A program made the position numbers and the translations under genes. This document shows, in pieces, positions 1-5,939 of a stretch of 6,112 bases of DNA (position 1 is the stretch's first letter; every line of letters starts with the position of its first letter). This stretch comes from Candidatus Methylomirabilota bacterium (GTDB lineage Bacteria > Methylomirabilota > Methylomirabilia > Methylomirabilales > 2-02-FULL-66-22): contig JACQXP010000151.1 of the NCBI GenBank assembly GCA_016208645.1, positions 1-6,112 of the forward strand, written 5' to 3'. Under the pieces are notes generated by a model. That model made no database searches. It saw only the letters and a program-made list of their open reading frames with translations, and was not told where the DNA came from.

Positions 1-1434
1 ATCCCCATCAACCGCACCGGCAACGTCCTGACCGTCGCCATGGCGGACCCCAGCAACATCTTCGCCATTGACGACATCAAGTTCATGACCGGCTTCAAGG
101 TGGAGCCGGTGGTGGCGGCGGAGACCTCCATCAAGAACGCCATCAACAAGCACTACGACTCGGCCGGCATGGTCGAGGACATCATGAAGAACTTCGACGA
201 CAAGGACGTCGAAGCCCTCAAGGAAAGCGAGGATAGCGTCAACGCGGCCGAGCTGGGGCAGGCCGCCGAGGACGCCCCCGTCGTCAAGCTGGTGAACCTG
301 ATCCTGACCGACGCCATCAAGAAGGGGGCCTCGGACATTCACATCGAGCCGTACGAGAAGTCCTTCCGGGTCCGGTACCGCATTGACGGCGTCCTGTACG
401 AGGTCATGCAGCCCCCCACCCGGCTCAAGGCCGCCATCACCTCCCGCGTCAAGATCATGGCGCAGCTCGACATCGCGGAGCGGCGGCTGCCCCAGGACGG
501 CCGCATCAAGATCAAGATGGGAGGCAAGGAGATGGACTACCGGGTTTCCACCCTGCCCACCCTCTTCGGCGAGAAGGTGGTCCTGCGGCTGCTGGACAAG
601 GGGAACCTCCAACTGGACATGACCAAGCTGGGGTTCGACTCCCAGGCCCTGACGGACTTCGAGAGCGGGCTCCTCTTGCCCTACGGCATGGTCCTGGTCA
701 CGGGGCCGACCGGGTCGGGGAAGACGACCACCCTCTACTCCGCCCTGAACCGCCTGAACACCACCGAGACCAACATCATGACCGCCGAGGACCCGGTGGA
801 GTTCAACCTCCCCGGGATCAACCAGGTCCAGATGAAGGCGGAGATCGGGCTGAACTTCGCCGCGGCCCTGCGATCCTTCCTGCGGCAGGACCCGGACATC
901 ATCATGGTGGGGGAGATCCGCGACTACGAGACGGCCGAGATCGCCATCAAGGCCGCCCTCACGGGGCACCTGGTGCTGTCCACGCTCCACACCAACGACG
1001 CCCCCAGCACCATCAGCCGCCTGTTGAACATGGGGGTGGAGCCGTTCCTGGTGTCCGCCTCGACCAACGTGATCCTGGCCCAGCGCCTGGCGCGCCGCGT
1101 GTGCCAGCAGTGCAAGGAGCCCACGCCGCTCCCCGCCCAGGCCCTGGTGAACATCGGGTTCAGCCCCGAGGAGGCCGCCACCCTCATCCCGATGAAGGGC
1201 AAGGGCTGTATGGCCTGCAGCGAGACCGGCTACAAGGGCCGCGTGGCCCTGTACGAGGTCATGCTCATGCGGGAGAACATCAAGGAGGCCATCCTCCAGG
1301 GGGCCTCGGTCATCGAGCTGCGGGAGCTGGGTCGGAAAAACGGCATGAAGACACTGCGGGAGGCAGGATTGGGGAAGATCCGCGATGGCGTGACCACCCT
1401 CGAGGAGATCTTGCGAGTGACCACGGGCCACTAG
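1..1434 (+). CDS. pilB: Type IV pilus extension ATPase PilB (5' end missing)
   Basis: Hexameric cytoplasmic ATPase that drives pilus polymerisation through the PilC platform. The reading frame is open from base 1. The peptide before the ATG at 40 (IPINRTGNVLTVA) continues smoothly into AMADPSNIFAIDDIKFMTG, a conserved stretch inside the N-terminal MshEN-type domain, so that ATG is internal and the gene begins upstream of the window. 477 residues are visible; PilB is usually about 560-570, so roughly 90 are missing. Motifs in order: GASDIHIEPYEK at the start of the ATPase core; Walker A GPTGSGKT from 703; Asp box TAEDPVEF; Walker B IIMVGEIRD with catalytic Glu at 913-915; His box ALTGHLVLSTLHTN; and two CxxC pairs (cysteines at 1102, 1111, 1207 and 1216) forming the zinc-binding tetracysteine motif of PilB/GspE. 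GspE of type II secretion is the alternative, but pilT, pilC and pilSR next door decide for PilB. Confidence 0.95.
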   Translation: MPINRTGNVLTVAMADPSNIFAIDDIKFMTGFKVEPVVAAETSIKNAINKHYDSAGMVEDIMKNFDDKDVEALKESEDSVNAAELGQAAEDAPVVKLVNLILTDAIKKGASDIHIEPYEKSFRVRYRIDGVLYEVMQPPTRLKAAITSRVKIMAQLDIAERRLPQDGRIKIKMGGKEMDYRVSTLPTLFGEKVVLRLLDKGNLQLDMTKLGFDSQALTDFESGLLLPYGMVLVTGPTGSGKTTTLYSALNRLNTTETNIMTAEDPVEFNLPGINQVQMKAEIGLNFAAALRSFLRQDPDIIMVGEIRDYETAEIAIKAALTGHLVLSTLHTNDAPSTISRLLNMGVEPFLVSASTNVILAQRLARRVCQQCKEPTPLPAQALVNIGFSPEEAATLIPMKGKGCMACSETGYKGRVALYEVMLMRENIKEAILQGASVIELRELGRKNGMKTLREAGLGKIRDGVTTLEEILRVTTGH

Positions 1435-1448
1435 CCCAAACCCCCCGG

Positions 1449-1640
1449 ATTTGCAAATGGGGAACCGACAACTGACAACCGACCGTTGGCATTTTCAAAT
1501 GGAAAACCGACAACTGAAAACCGGTCAACTGTCGGATCTGGCCGGTCAATGATCGAAACTGGTCGGTTGTCAGTTGTCCGTTGTCGGTTTTACATTGAGA
1601 TCGGTTGTCCGTTGTCAGTTTTCCGTTTTGCATTGAGGTG
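1449..1640. repeat. Degenerate heptamer-register repeat tract filling the pilB-pilT gap
   Basis: The 212-base gap between pilB and pilT is almost wholly repetitive. The left part has two 36-base copies (1449-1484 and 1491-1526; 30 of 36 identical by eye) at a period of 42, six times seven. The middle has two 21-base copies starting CCGGTCAA (1521-1541 and 1542-1562; 16 of 21 identical). The right part has two 38-base units (1565-1602 and 1603-1640; 31 of 38 identical), each five heptamers such as GGTTGTC, AGTTGTC and CATTGAG plus three bases. From 1465 to 1597 the sequence can be read as 19 heptamers in one register, with CCGACAA/CTGACAA words on the left becoming their reverse complements on the right. 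This resembles the short tandem heptanucleotide repeats known from cyanobacteria and other genomes. I see no credible gene in the gap. Confidence 0.85.
1467..1578 (+). other. Long inverted repeat, potential RNA hairpin between pilB and pilT
   Basis: Bases 1467-1484 (GACAACTGACAACCGACC) are the exact reverse complement of 1561-1578, 18 of 18. Across one mismatch (1466 against 1579) three more pairs form. The arms enclose 76 bases that contain a smaller potential stem, CCGACA at 1507-1512 with TGTCGG at 1530-1535. In a pilB-pilT transcript this would make a strong extended hairpin ending about 68 bases before the pilT start. No U-run follows the right arm, so it does not look like an intrinsic terminator. 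A role in mRNA processing or stability is inference; the symmetry may simply reflect the two orientations of the heptamer repeat. Confidence 0.6.
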
Positions 1641-1641
1641 G
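1635..1641 (+). promoter_or_regulatory. pilT ribosome binding site, formed by the end of a repeat unit
   Basis: GAGGTGG, with GAGG ending eight bases before the ATG at 1647, is the only good Shine-Dalgarno match and fixes the pilT start. Its GAG is the end of the heptamer CATTGAG of the second 38-base repeat unit. The first unit has CATTGAG followed by ATC instead of GTG. Confidence 0.7.
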
Positions 1642-1646
1642 ATGGC

Positions 1647-2759
1647 ATGCCGAATCTGCACGAGCTGCTGAAGGAGATGATCGACAAGGGGGCGTCGGAC
1701 CTCCACATCACCACCGGCATCCCCCCCATGATCCGCCTGCACGGCCACCTGGCCCCCGTGGGCTCGCAGCCCCTCGCCCCGGCCGAGACCAAGGCCATGG
1801 CCTACAGCATCCTCACCGACGCGCAGAAGCAGAAGTTCGAGGAGCAGAAGGAGCTGGATCTCTCCTTCGGCGTGAAGGGGCTCAGCCGCTTCCGGGCCAA
1901 CATCTTCGTGCAGCGGGGGGCTGTCGCCGTCGCCATCCGGACGATCCCGTTCAAGATCCTCAACTTCGACGAGCTGGGGCTGCCCAAGGTGGTGGCGGAC
2001 CTGTGCGAACGGCCCAAGGGGCTCATCCTGGTGACGGGCCCCACGGGCTCGGGCAAATCCACCACCCTGGCCACCATGATCGACAAGATCAACCGCGAGA
2101 AGGCGGAGCACATCGTCACCATCGAGGATCCCATCGAGTACGTGCACCTGCACAAGAAGTGCGTGGTGAACCAGCGAGAGCTGCACGCCGATACCTACTC
2201 TTTCAAGGCGGCGCTGAAGTCGGTCCTCCGGCAGGACCCGGACAAGGTGTTGATCGGCGAGATGCGGGACCTGGAGACCATCGAGGCCGCCCTGACCACC
2301 GCCGAGACCGGCCACCTGACCTTCGGCACGCTCCACACGAATTCGGCCGTACAGACCATCAACCGCATCATCGACGTCTTCCCCCCCCACCAGCAAGCCC
2401 AGATCCGGGCGCAGCTCTCCTTCGTGCTGGAGGGGGTCCTGTGCCAGATGCTGTTGCGCCGGGCCAACGGGCAGGGCCGCGTCCTGGTCCTGGAGATCAT
2501 GGTGCCCAACGCCGCCATCCGTAATTTGATCCGGGAGGACAAGCTGCACCAGATCTACAGCACGATGCAGACCGGCAAGGAGAAGTCCGGCATGCAGACC
2601 ATGAACGAATCACTGCTCCAGCACTACCTCCGGCGGAATATCACCATGGAGCAGGCGCTGGGGGCTTCCACGCAGCCCGACGAGTTGCAGCAGATGATCC
2701 AGCGGGCGCAGGGCGGCCAGTCTCCGTACGCGGGGGCGGGCGTGGCGGCGCGGCGATAA
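1647..2759 (+). CDS. pilT: Type IV pilus retraction ATPase PilT
   Basis: Hexameric ATPase that drives pilus depolymerisation, and so retraction and twitching motility, at the cytoplasmic side of the pilus base. 370 residues, slightly longer than the usual 340-360. The start is the ATG preceded by GAGGTGG; the peptide then opens MPNLHELLKEMIDKGASDLH, as PilT proteins do. Visible motifs: Walker A GPTGSGKST at residues 131-139; Asp box TIEDPIEYVH 158-167; Walker B VLIGEMRD 201-208 with Glu205; His box TAETGHLTFGTLHTN 218-232; and the PilT-specific retraction motif AIRNLIRE at 290-297, which separates it from PilB and GspE. The C-terminal 20 or so residues (QRAQGGQSPYAGAGVAARR) are low-complexity. 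Its place between pilB and pilC matches Myxococcus and Geobacter pil clusters. An in-frame TTG at 1605 would add 14 residues encoded by repeat sequence and is not used here. Confidence 0.96.
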   Translation: MPNLHELLKEMIDKGASDLHITTGIPPMIRLHGHLAPVGSQPLAPAETKAMAYSILTDAQKQKFEEQKELDLSFGVKGLSRFRANIFVQRGAVAVAIRTIPFKILNFDELGLPKVVADLCERPKGLILVTGPTGSGKSTTLATMIDKINREKAEHIVTIEDPIEYVHLHKKCVVNQRELHADTYSFKAALKSVLRQDPDKVLIGEMRDLETIEAALTTAETGHLTFGTLHTNSAVQTINRIIDVFPPHQQAQIRAQLSFVLEGVLCQMLLRRANGQGRVLVLEIMVPNAAIRNLIREDKLHQIYSTMQTGKEKSGMQTMNESLLQHYLRRNITMEQALGASTQPDELQQMIQRAQGGQSPYAGAGVAARR

Positions 2760-2771
2760 GGGTTAGTCGCC

Positions 2772-2795
2772 GTTCGCCCCGACGTCGGGGCGAAC
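2772..2795. repeat. Perfect 24-base palindrome between pilT and pilC
   Basis: GTTCGCCCCGAC is followed directly by its exact reverse complement GTCGGGGCGAAC. In RNA it can fold as a GC-rich hairpin, though the innermost pairs must open to make a loop. It starts 12 bases after the pilT stop and ends 12 bases before the pilC Shine-Dalgarno. No U-run follows, so termination is unlikely. TTCGCCCC/GGGGCGAA palindromes recall REP-like interspersed repeats of GC-rich bacteria; an operator site or an mRNA-stabilising hairpin are the alternatives. Whether it recurs in the genome cannot be seen here. Confidence 0.75.
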
Positions 2796-2807
2796 CGGTG
2801 ATAAAGG

Positions 2808-2813
2808 AAGGAG
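2808..2813 (+). promoter_or_regulatory. pilC ribosome binding site
   Basis: AAGGAG lies five bases before the ATG at 2819. This favours that start over the in-frame GTG at 2798, which overlaps no such site and would add seven residues (MIKEGER) made from the Shine-Dalgarno itself. Confidence 0.8.
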
Positions 2814-2818
2814 AGCGC

Positions 2819-4024
2819 ATGCCGGTCTTCGTGTACACCGGACGCACTCGCAGCGGGCAGACCATCAAGGGCGAGATGGAGGCGGGCAACCGCGAGGCCG
2901 TGGTGGTCAAGCTGCGCTCCCAACAGATCATCGCCACGGCGGTGCGGCCCAAGCCCCGGGACATCACCATCCCCGGCTTCGGGGGTGGCGTGGGCGAGAA
3001 GGAAATCGTGGTCTTCACCCGGCAGTTCGCCACCATGATCGACGCGGGGCTGCCGCTGGTGCAGTGCCTGGAGATCCTGGCCTCCCAGCAGGAGAACAAG
3101 GTTTTCAAGAAGGCCCTCACGGAGATCCGCCAGTCGGTGGAGGGGGGCCTGACCTTCGCCGCCGCGCTCAAGCAGCATCCGAAGGTCTTCACCTCCCTGT
3201 ACGCCAACATGGTGGAGGCAGGGGAGGCGGGCGGGATCCTGGACACGATCCTGAACCGCCTGGCGCAGTACATGGAAAAGGCCATGGGCCTGAAGAAGAA
3301 GGTCAAGTCGGCCATGATCTACCCCTCGACCATCGTGACGGTGGCGATGGTGGTGGTGATCTTCCTGCTGATCTTCGTGATCCCGACCTTCAAGTCCATG
3401 TTCGAGGGCTTCGGGGCCACGCTGCCCCTGCCCACCCAGATCGTGCTGGAGATGTCCCGGATCGTTCGGCAGTACTTCCTGGTGGGCATCGGGGCCATCG
3501 TGGCGGGCATCGTCGCCCTGAAGTGGTGGTACGGGACCAGCGGCGGGAAGTGGGCCATTGACTCTCTCCTCCTCAAGGCCCCGGTCTTCGGCCTCCTGAT
3601 CCGGAAGGTGTCGGTGGCCAAGTTCACGCGCACCCTGGGGACCCTGATCAGCAGCGGCGTGGCCATCCTGGACGGGCTGGAGATCACCGCCCGCACCGCG
3701 GGCAACAAGGTGGTGGAGGCGGCGATCCTGAAGACCCGGGCCTCCATCTCCGAGGGCAAGACCATCGCCGAGCCCCTGAAGGATTCCGGCGTGTTCCCGC
3801 CCATGGTGGTCCAGATGATCGCCGTGGGCGAGCAGACCGGCGCCCTGGACGCCATGCTGGGCAAGATCGCCGACTTCTACGACGAGGAGGTGGACACGGC
3901 GGTGGGCAACCTGACCTCGCTCCTGGAACCCATGCTCATGGTGTTTTTGGGGGTGATCATCGGGGGCGTGGTCATCGCCATGTACCTGCCCATCTTCAAG
4001 CTCGTCGCGGTCGTGGGGAAGTAG
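2819..4024 (+). CDS. pilC: Type IV pilus inner-membrane platform protein PilC
   Basis: Polytopic inner-membrane protein that couples the PilB and PilT motors to the growing or shrinking pilin helix. 401 residues, close to the usual 400-410. It opens MPVFVYTGRTRSGQTIKGEMEA, the typical PilC/GspF N-terminus. Two T2SSF repeats are visible: the first at about residues 64-187 (FTRQFATMIDAGLPLVQCLEIL) and the second at about 266-389 (AKFTRTLGTLISSGVAILDGLEI). Likely membrane segments are 170-189, 216-236 and 370-395. Both repeats keep the glycine and acidic positions of the family (EAGEAGGILD; AVGEQTGALD). It follows pilT by 59 bases with its own good ribosome binding site, so co-transcription with pilT is likely. 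GspF is the alternative family member; the context decides for PilC. Confidence 0.95.
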   Translation: MPVFVYTGRTRSGQTIKGEMEAGNREAVVVKLRSQQIIATAVRPKPRDITIPGFGGGVGEKEIVVFTRQFATMIDAGLPLVQCLEILASQQENKVFKKALTEIRQSVEGGLTFAAALKQHPKVFTSLYANMVEAGEAGGILDTILNRLAQYMEKAMGLKKKVKSAMIYPSTIVTVAMVVVIFLLIFVIPTFKSMFEGFGATLPLPTQIVLEMSRIVRQYFLVGIGAIVAGIVALKWWYGTSGGKWAIDSLLLKAPVFGLLIRKVSVAKFTRTLGTLISSGVAILDGLEITARTAGNKVVEAAILKTRASISEGKTIAEPLKDSGVFPPMVVQMIAVGEQTGALDAMLGKIADFYDEEVDTAVGNLTSLLEPMLMVFLGVIIGGVVIAMYLPIFKLVAVVGK

Positions 4025-4047
4025 GCGATACAGGGCCCGGGAAAGGT

Positions 4048-4074
4048 GGGGGCCGCGCCTGCGGCCCCCATTTT
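4048..4074 (+). terminator. Intrinsic terminator after pilC
   Basis: A perfect 9-base-pair GC-rich stem (GGGGGCCGC, loop GCCT, GCGGCCCCC; 4048-4069) is followed by ATTTTCCTTTC. The stem can be extended by T4047-A4070 and further weak pairs. It starts 23 bases after the pilC stop and ends just before the pilS ribosome binding site. The tail is a T-run broken by CC, so termination may be partial. It reads as a terminator only on the plus strand. Confidence 0.7.
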
Positions 4075-4081
4075 CCTTTCT

Positions 4082-4089
4082 GGAGGTGA
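4082..4089 (+). promoter_or_regulatory. pilS ribosome binding site
   Basis: GGAGGTGA matches the anti-Shine-Dalgarno sequence over eight bases. GGAGG ends five bases before the GTG at 4092. The GTG at 4086 lies inside this site, and the ATG at 4140 has no comparable site, so 4092 is preferred. Confidence 0.65.
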
Positions 4090-4091
4090 CG

Positions 4092-5939
4092 GTGCCCGGG
4101 GAGAAAGCGCCGCGTCGCCCGGCCGGGGCGACGCCCGGGATGCTCCAGAAGCTGAAGTGGCTCACGGGCCTCCGGCTGCTCCTGGCCTCGGCCCTGCTGG
4201 GCTCGGCCTTCGCCCTGGACCTGCACGAGCGCCTGCCTTTCCCCACCCCCCCGCTGTACGGCCTGCTGGGCCTGACCTTCGGCCTCTCCCTGGTCTACGC
4301 CCTGGCCCTCCGCAGCCAGCGGCACCTCCTGTTCCAGGGGCTGGTGCAACTGGGGATGGACCTGGGGCTGGTGAGCCTGCTGGTCCACTTCACCGGCGGC
4401 CTGGATTCTGCCTTTCCCTTCATGTACATCTTCGTGATCTTGGGGGCCGCCAACCTGCTGGAGCGCCGGGGCAGCCTGGTGGTGGCGATCCTCAGCGGCG
4501 GGCTGTACGGCATCCTGGTGGCGGCGGAATGGACGCGGCTCATCCCCCCCGCGGAGTTCGCGGGCGGCCTCGCCCCCCTCCGCCCCGCGGGGTACGCGGT
4601 CTACCAGGTTCTGATCCACGCGGTCGCCTTCCTGGCCGTGGCCATCCTCAGCAGCCACCTGGTGGAGCGCCTCAGGCAGGCCGGGCAGGAGCTGGAGCGG
4701 CGGGGACTGGATCTCCGAAACCTCCAGACGCTGCACTGGGCTATCGTCGCCAACATCCCCAGCGGGATCCTGACCCTGGACCTGGCAGGGCGGGTCATCT
4801 CCTTCAATGCGGCCGCAGAGCAGATCACCGGCTACGACTTCGAGGCCCTGCGGGACCGGCCCTGGCAGGAGACGCCCTTCGCGGCCTGCCCCGCCCTGGC
4901 CGAGTTCTTCGCCCAGCCCGAGGCGCCTTTGGCGACCCCGGCAACGGAACTGTATCTCCAGCGACGGGATGGCCGGCCGATCCCCCTCGGGATCGCCTGC
5001 TCTCCCCTGCGGGCGGCCGACGGGGAGCCGGTGGGCCTCGTGGCCATCTTCCAGGATCTCACGGAGCGCAAGCGGGTGGAAGAGCACCTCCGCCGCGCAG
5101 ACCGCCTGGCCGCCCTGGGACAGCTTGCGGCCAACATCGCCCACGAGGTGCGCAATCCCCTGGCGGCGATCAGCGGATCGGTGGAGGTCCTGCGCGAGGA
5201 TCTTGCCCCCGCGGGCCCGCAGCGGCAGCTCCTGGACATCATCCTGCGCGAGGCGAGTCGCCTGAAGCTGATCACCGGCCAGTTCCTGGATTTTGCCAAG
5301 CCCCAACCGCTGCTGTTCCGCCCGTGCCCGCTTCGCCCGCTGCTGGACGAGACGCTGCACCTCCTCGCCAAGAGCAGTGAGCGCCACCCGGGGATGACCT
5401 GGGTCCTGACGGAAGAGGAGCCGGACCTGCATGTCCTGGCCGACCTGGATCAGCTCCGGCAGGTCGTGTGGAACCTCTGTCTCAACGCGATGCAGGCCAT
5501 GCCGGAGGGAGGCACCCTCGCCATCGCCCTGCGGCCTGCGCCCGAGGGCGGTCAACTGGGCCATGCGTCAACAGGTCCATTGGGAAGAACGGGCTCATCA
5601 GACCAGGGTCGCCAATTGACCAAGAGACCCATGGACCATTCGACAGAGCCGGAAGGCGGCGAATGGGTGGAGATCGCGTTCCACGACACGGGTCGCGGAA
5701 TCCCGCCGCAGGAGCTGGAACGGATCTTCGACCCGTTCTACACGACCCGACCCTCGGGAACCGGCCTGGGGCTCTCCATTGCGCGCAAGATCCTCGAGAG
5801 CATGGACGGCCGCATCGGGGTGGAGAGCCGCCCGGGGACCGGGACCACCTTCCGCATCTGGCTGCACCGCGCCCCGGTGACGGTCGGCGCAGAGGTCATT
5901 GGTCATTGGTCATCGCCTTTTGGCCGAGGTGCAGCGTGA
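4092..5939 (+). CDS. pilS: Two-component sensor histidine kinase PilS
   Basis: Inner-membrane kinase that phosphorylates PilR to control pilin transcription. 615 residues from the GTG start, longer than Pseudomonas PilS (about 530). Six hydrophobic segments lie at roughly 24-42, 54-73, 80-100, 108-124, 128-147 and 168-190, as known for PilS. A PAS domain follows (about 212-328; NIPSGILTLDLAGRVISFNAAAE is typical), then HisKA with phospho-acceptor His351 in NIAHEVRNPLAAI. The HATPase domain has N box NLCLNAMQAMP (Asn461, Asn465), G1 DTGRGIP (532-538), F box FDPFYTT (546-552), G2 GTGLGLSIA (556-564) and G3 GTGTTFRIWL (582-591), so all catalytic boxes are intact. Two oddities: a low-complexity stretch at about residues 487-522 between the N and G1 boxes, flanked by PEGG on both sides, and a C-terminal tail of about 24 residues partly encoded by GGTCATT repeats. 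It overlaps pilR by four bases, and the pair is surely co-translated. Confidence 0.92.
   Translation: MPGEKAPRRPAGATPGMLQKLKWLTGLRLLLASALLGSAFALDLHERLPFPTPPLYGLLGLTFGLSLVYALALRSQRHLLFQGLVQLGMDLGLVSLLVHFTGGLDSAFPFMYIFVILGAANLLERRGSLVVAILSGGLYGILVAAEWTRLIPPAEFAGGLAPLRPAGYAVYQVLIHAVAFLAVAILSSHLVERLRQAGQELERRGLDLRNLQTLHWAIVANIPSGILTLDLAGRVISFNAAAEQITGYDFEALRDRPWQETPFAACPALAEFFAQPEAPLATPATELYLQRRDGRPIPLGIACSPLRAADGEPVGLVAIFQDLTERKRVEEHLRRADRLAALGQLAANIAHEVRNPLAAISGSVEVLREDLAPAGPQRQLLDIILREASRLKLITGQFLDFAKPQPLLFRPCPLRPLLDETLHLLAKSSERHPGMTWVLTEEEPDLHVLADLDQLRQVVWNLCLNAMQAMPEGGTLAIALRPAPEGGQLGHASTGPLGRTGSSDQGRQLTKRPMDHSTEPEGGEWVEIAFHDTGRGIPPQELERIFDPFYTTRPSGTGLGLSIARKILESMDGRIGVESRPGTGTTFRIWLHRAPVTVGAEVIGHWSSPFGRGAA
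5552..5648. repeat. Low-complexity insertion inside the pilS ATPase domain
   Basis: Between the N and G1 boxes of PilS lies a segment flanked by similar 11-base sequences (5541-5551 and 5649-5659; 9 of 11 identical) exactly 108 bases, or 36 codons, apart. By hand count 54 of its 97 bases are G or C, lower than the surrounding gene. It contains imperfect inverted words: GGTCAACTGG (5550) against CCAATTGACC (5612), and GGTCCATTGGG (5574) against CCCATGGACC (5628). These resemble the GGTCATT words at the end of the same gene. The encoded peptide is polar and Gly/Ser/Thr-rich. A repeat-derived insertion is inference. Confidence 0.5.
5894..5914. repeat. Three tandem GGTCATT heptamers at the 3' end of pilS
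   Basis: GGTCATT, GGTCATT, GGTCATC in direct tandem, translated in the pilS frame as VIGHWS. GGTCATT has no stop codon in any forward frame, so it can be read through wherever it lands in this orientation. It is a second heptamer family, distinct from GGTTGTC in the pilB-pilT gap. Confidence 0.85.
5926..5931 (+). promoter_or_regulatory. pilR ribosome binding site within pilS
   Basis: GAGGTG lies inside the last codons of pilS, with GAGG ending six bases before the GTG at 5936, just downstream of the GGTCATT repeats. It supports translational coupling of pilS and pilR. Confidence 0.65.

Noticed and set aside
40..1434. ATG at 40 as the true pilB start
   Set aside because: The frame is open to base 1, and the residues on both sides of this Met form a conserved internal stretch of PilB/GspE N-terminal domains; no ribosome binding site precedes it.
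1487..1502. Possible sigma-54 promoter around TTGGCATTTTCAAATGG
   Set aside because: The -12 GC element is missing at the required spacing.
1567..1596. Sigma-70 promoter (TTGTCA, 18-base spacer, TACATT) before pilT
   Set aside because: The -35 match comes from the repeated word TTGTC, which occurs several times in the tract, and the -10 matches only four of six bases. Too weak to annotate, though a pilT promoter here is not excluded.
1441..1640. CRISPR array in the pilB-pilT gap
   Set aside because: The repeats are degenerate, adjacent or overlapping and of mixed period (7, 21, 38, 42), with no unique spacers of constant length and no cas genes.
1605..1646. TTG at 1605 or GTG at 1638 as the pilT start
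   Set aside because: The extra residues are encoded by repeat sequence and resemble nothing in PilT. The ATG at 1647 has a well-placed GAGG site and gives the normal N-terminus.
1486..1671. Small plus-strand ORF in the pilB-pilT gap
   Set aside because: It is an accidental reading of the heptamer repeats, which happen to lack stop codons, and it runs into pilT in another frame.
1590..5564. Long minus-strand ORFs antisense to pilT, pilC and pilS
   Set aside because: They are shadows of high-GC codon usage, with Gly/Arg/His/Gln-rich or low-complexity products and no recognisable domains.
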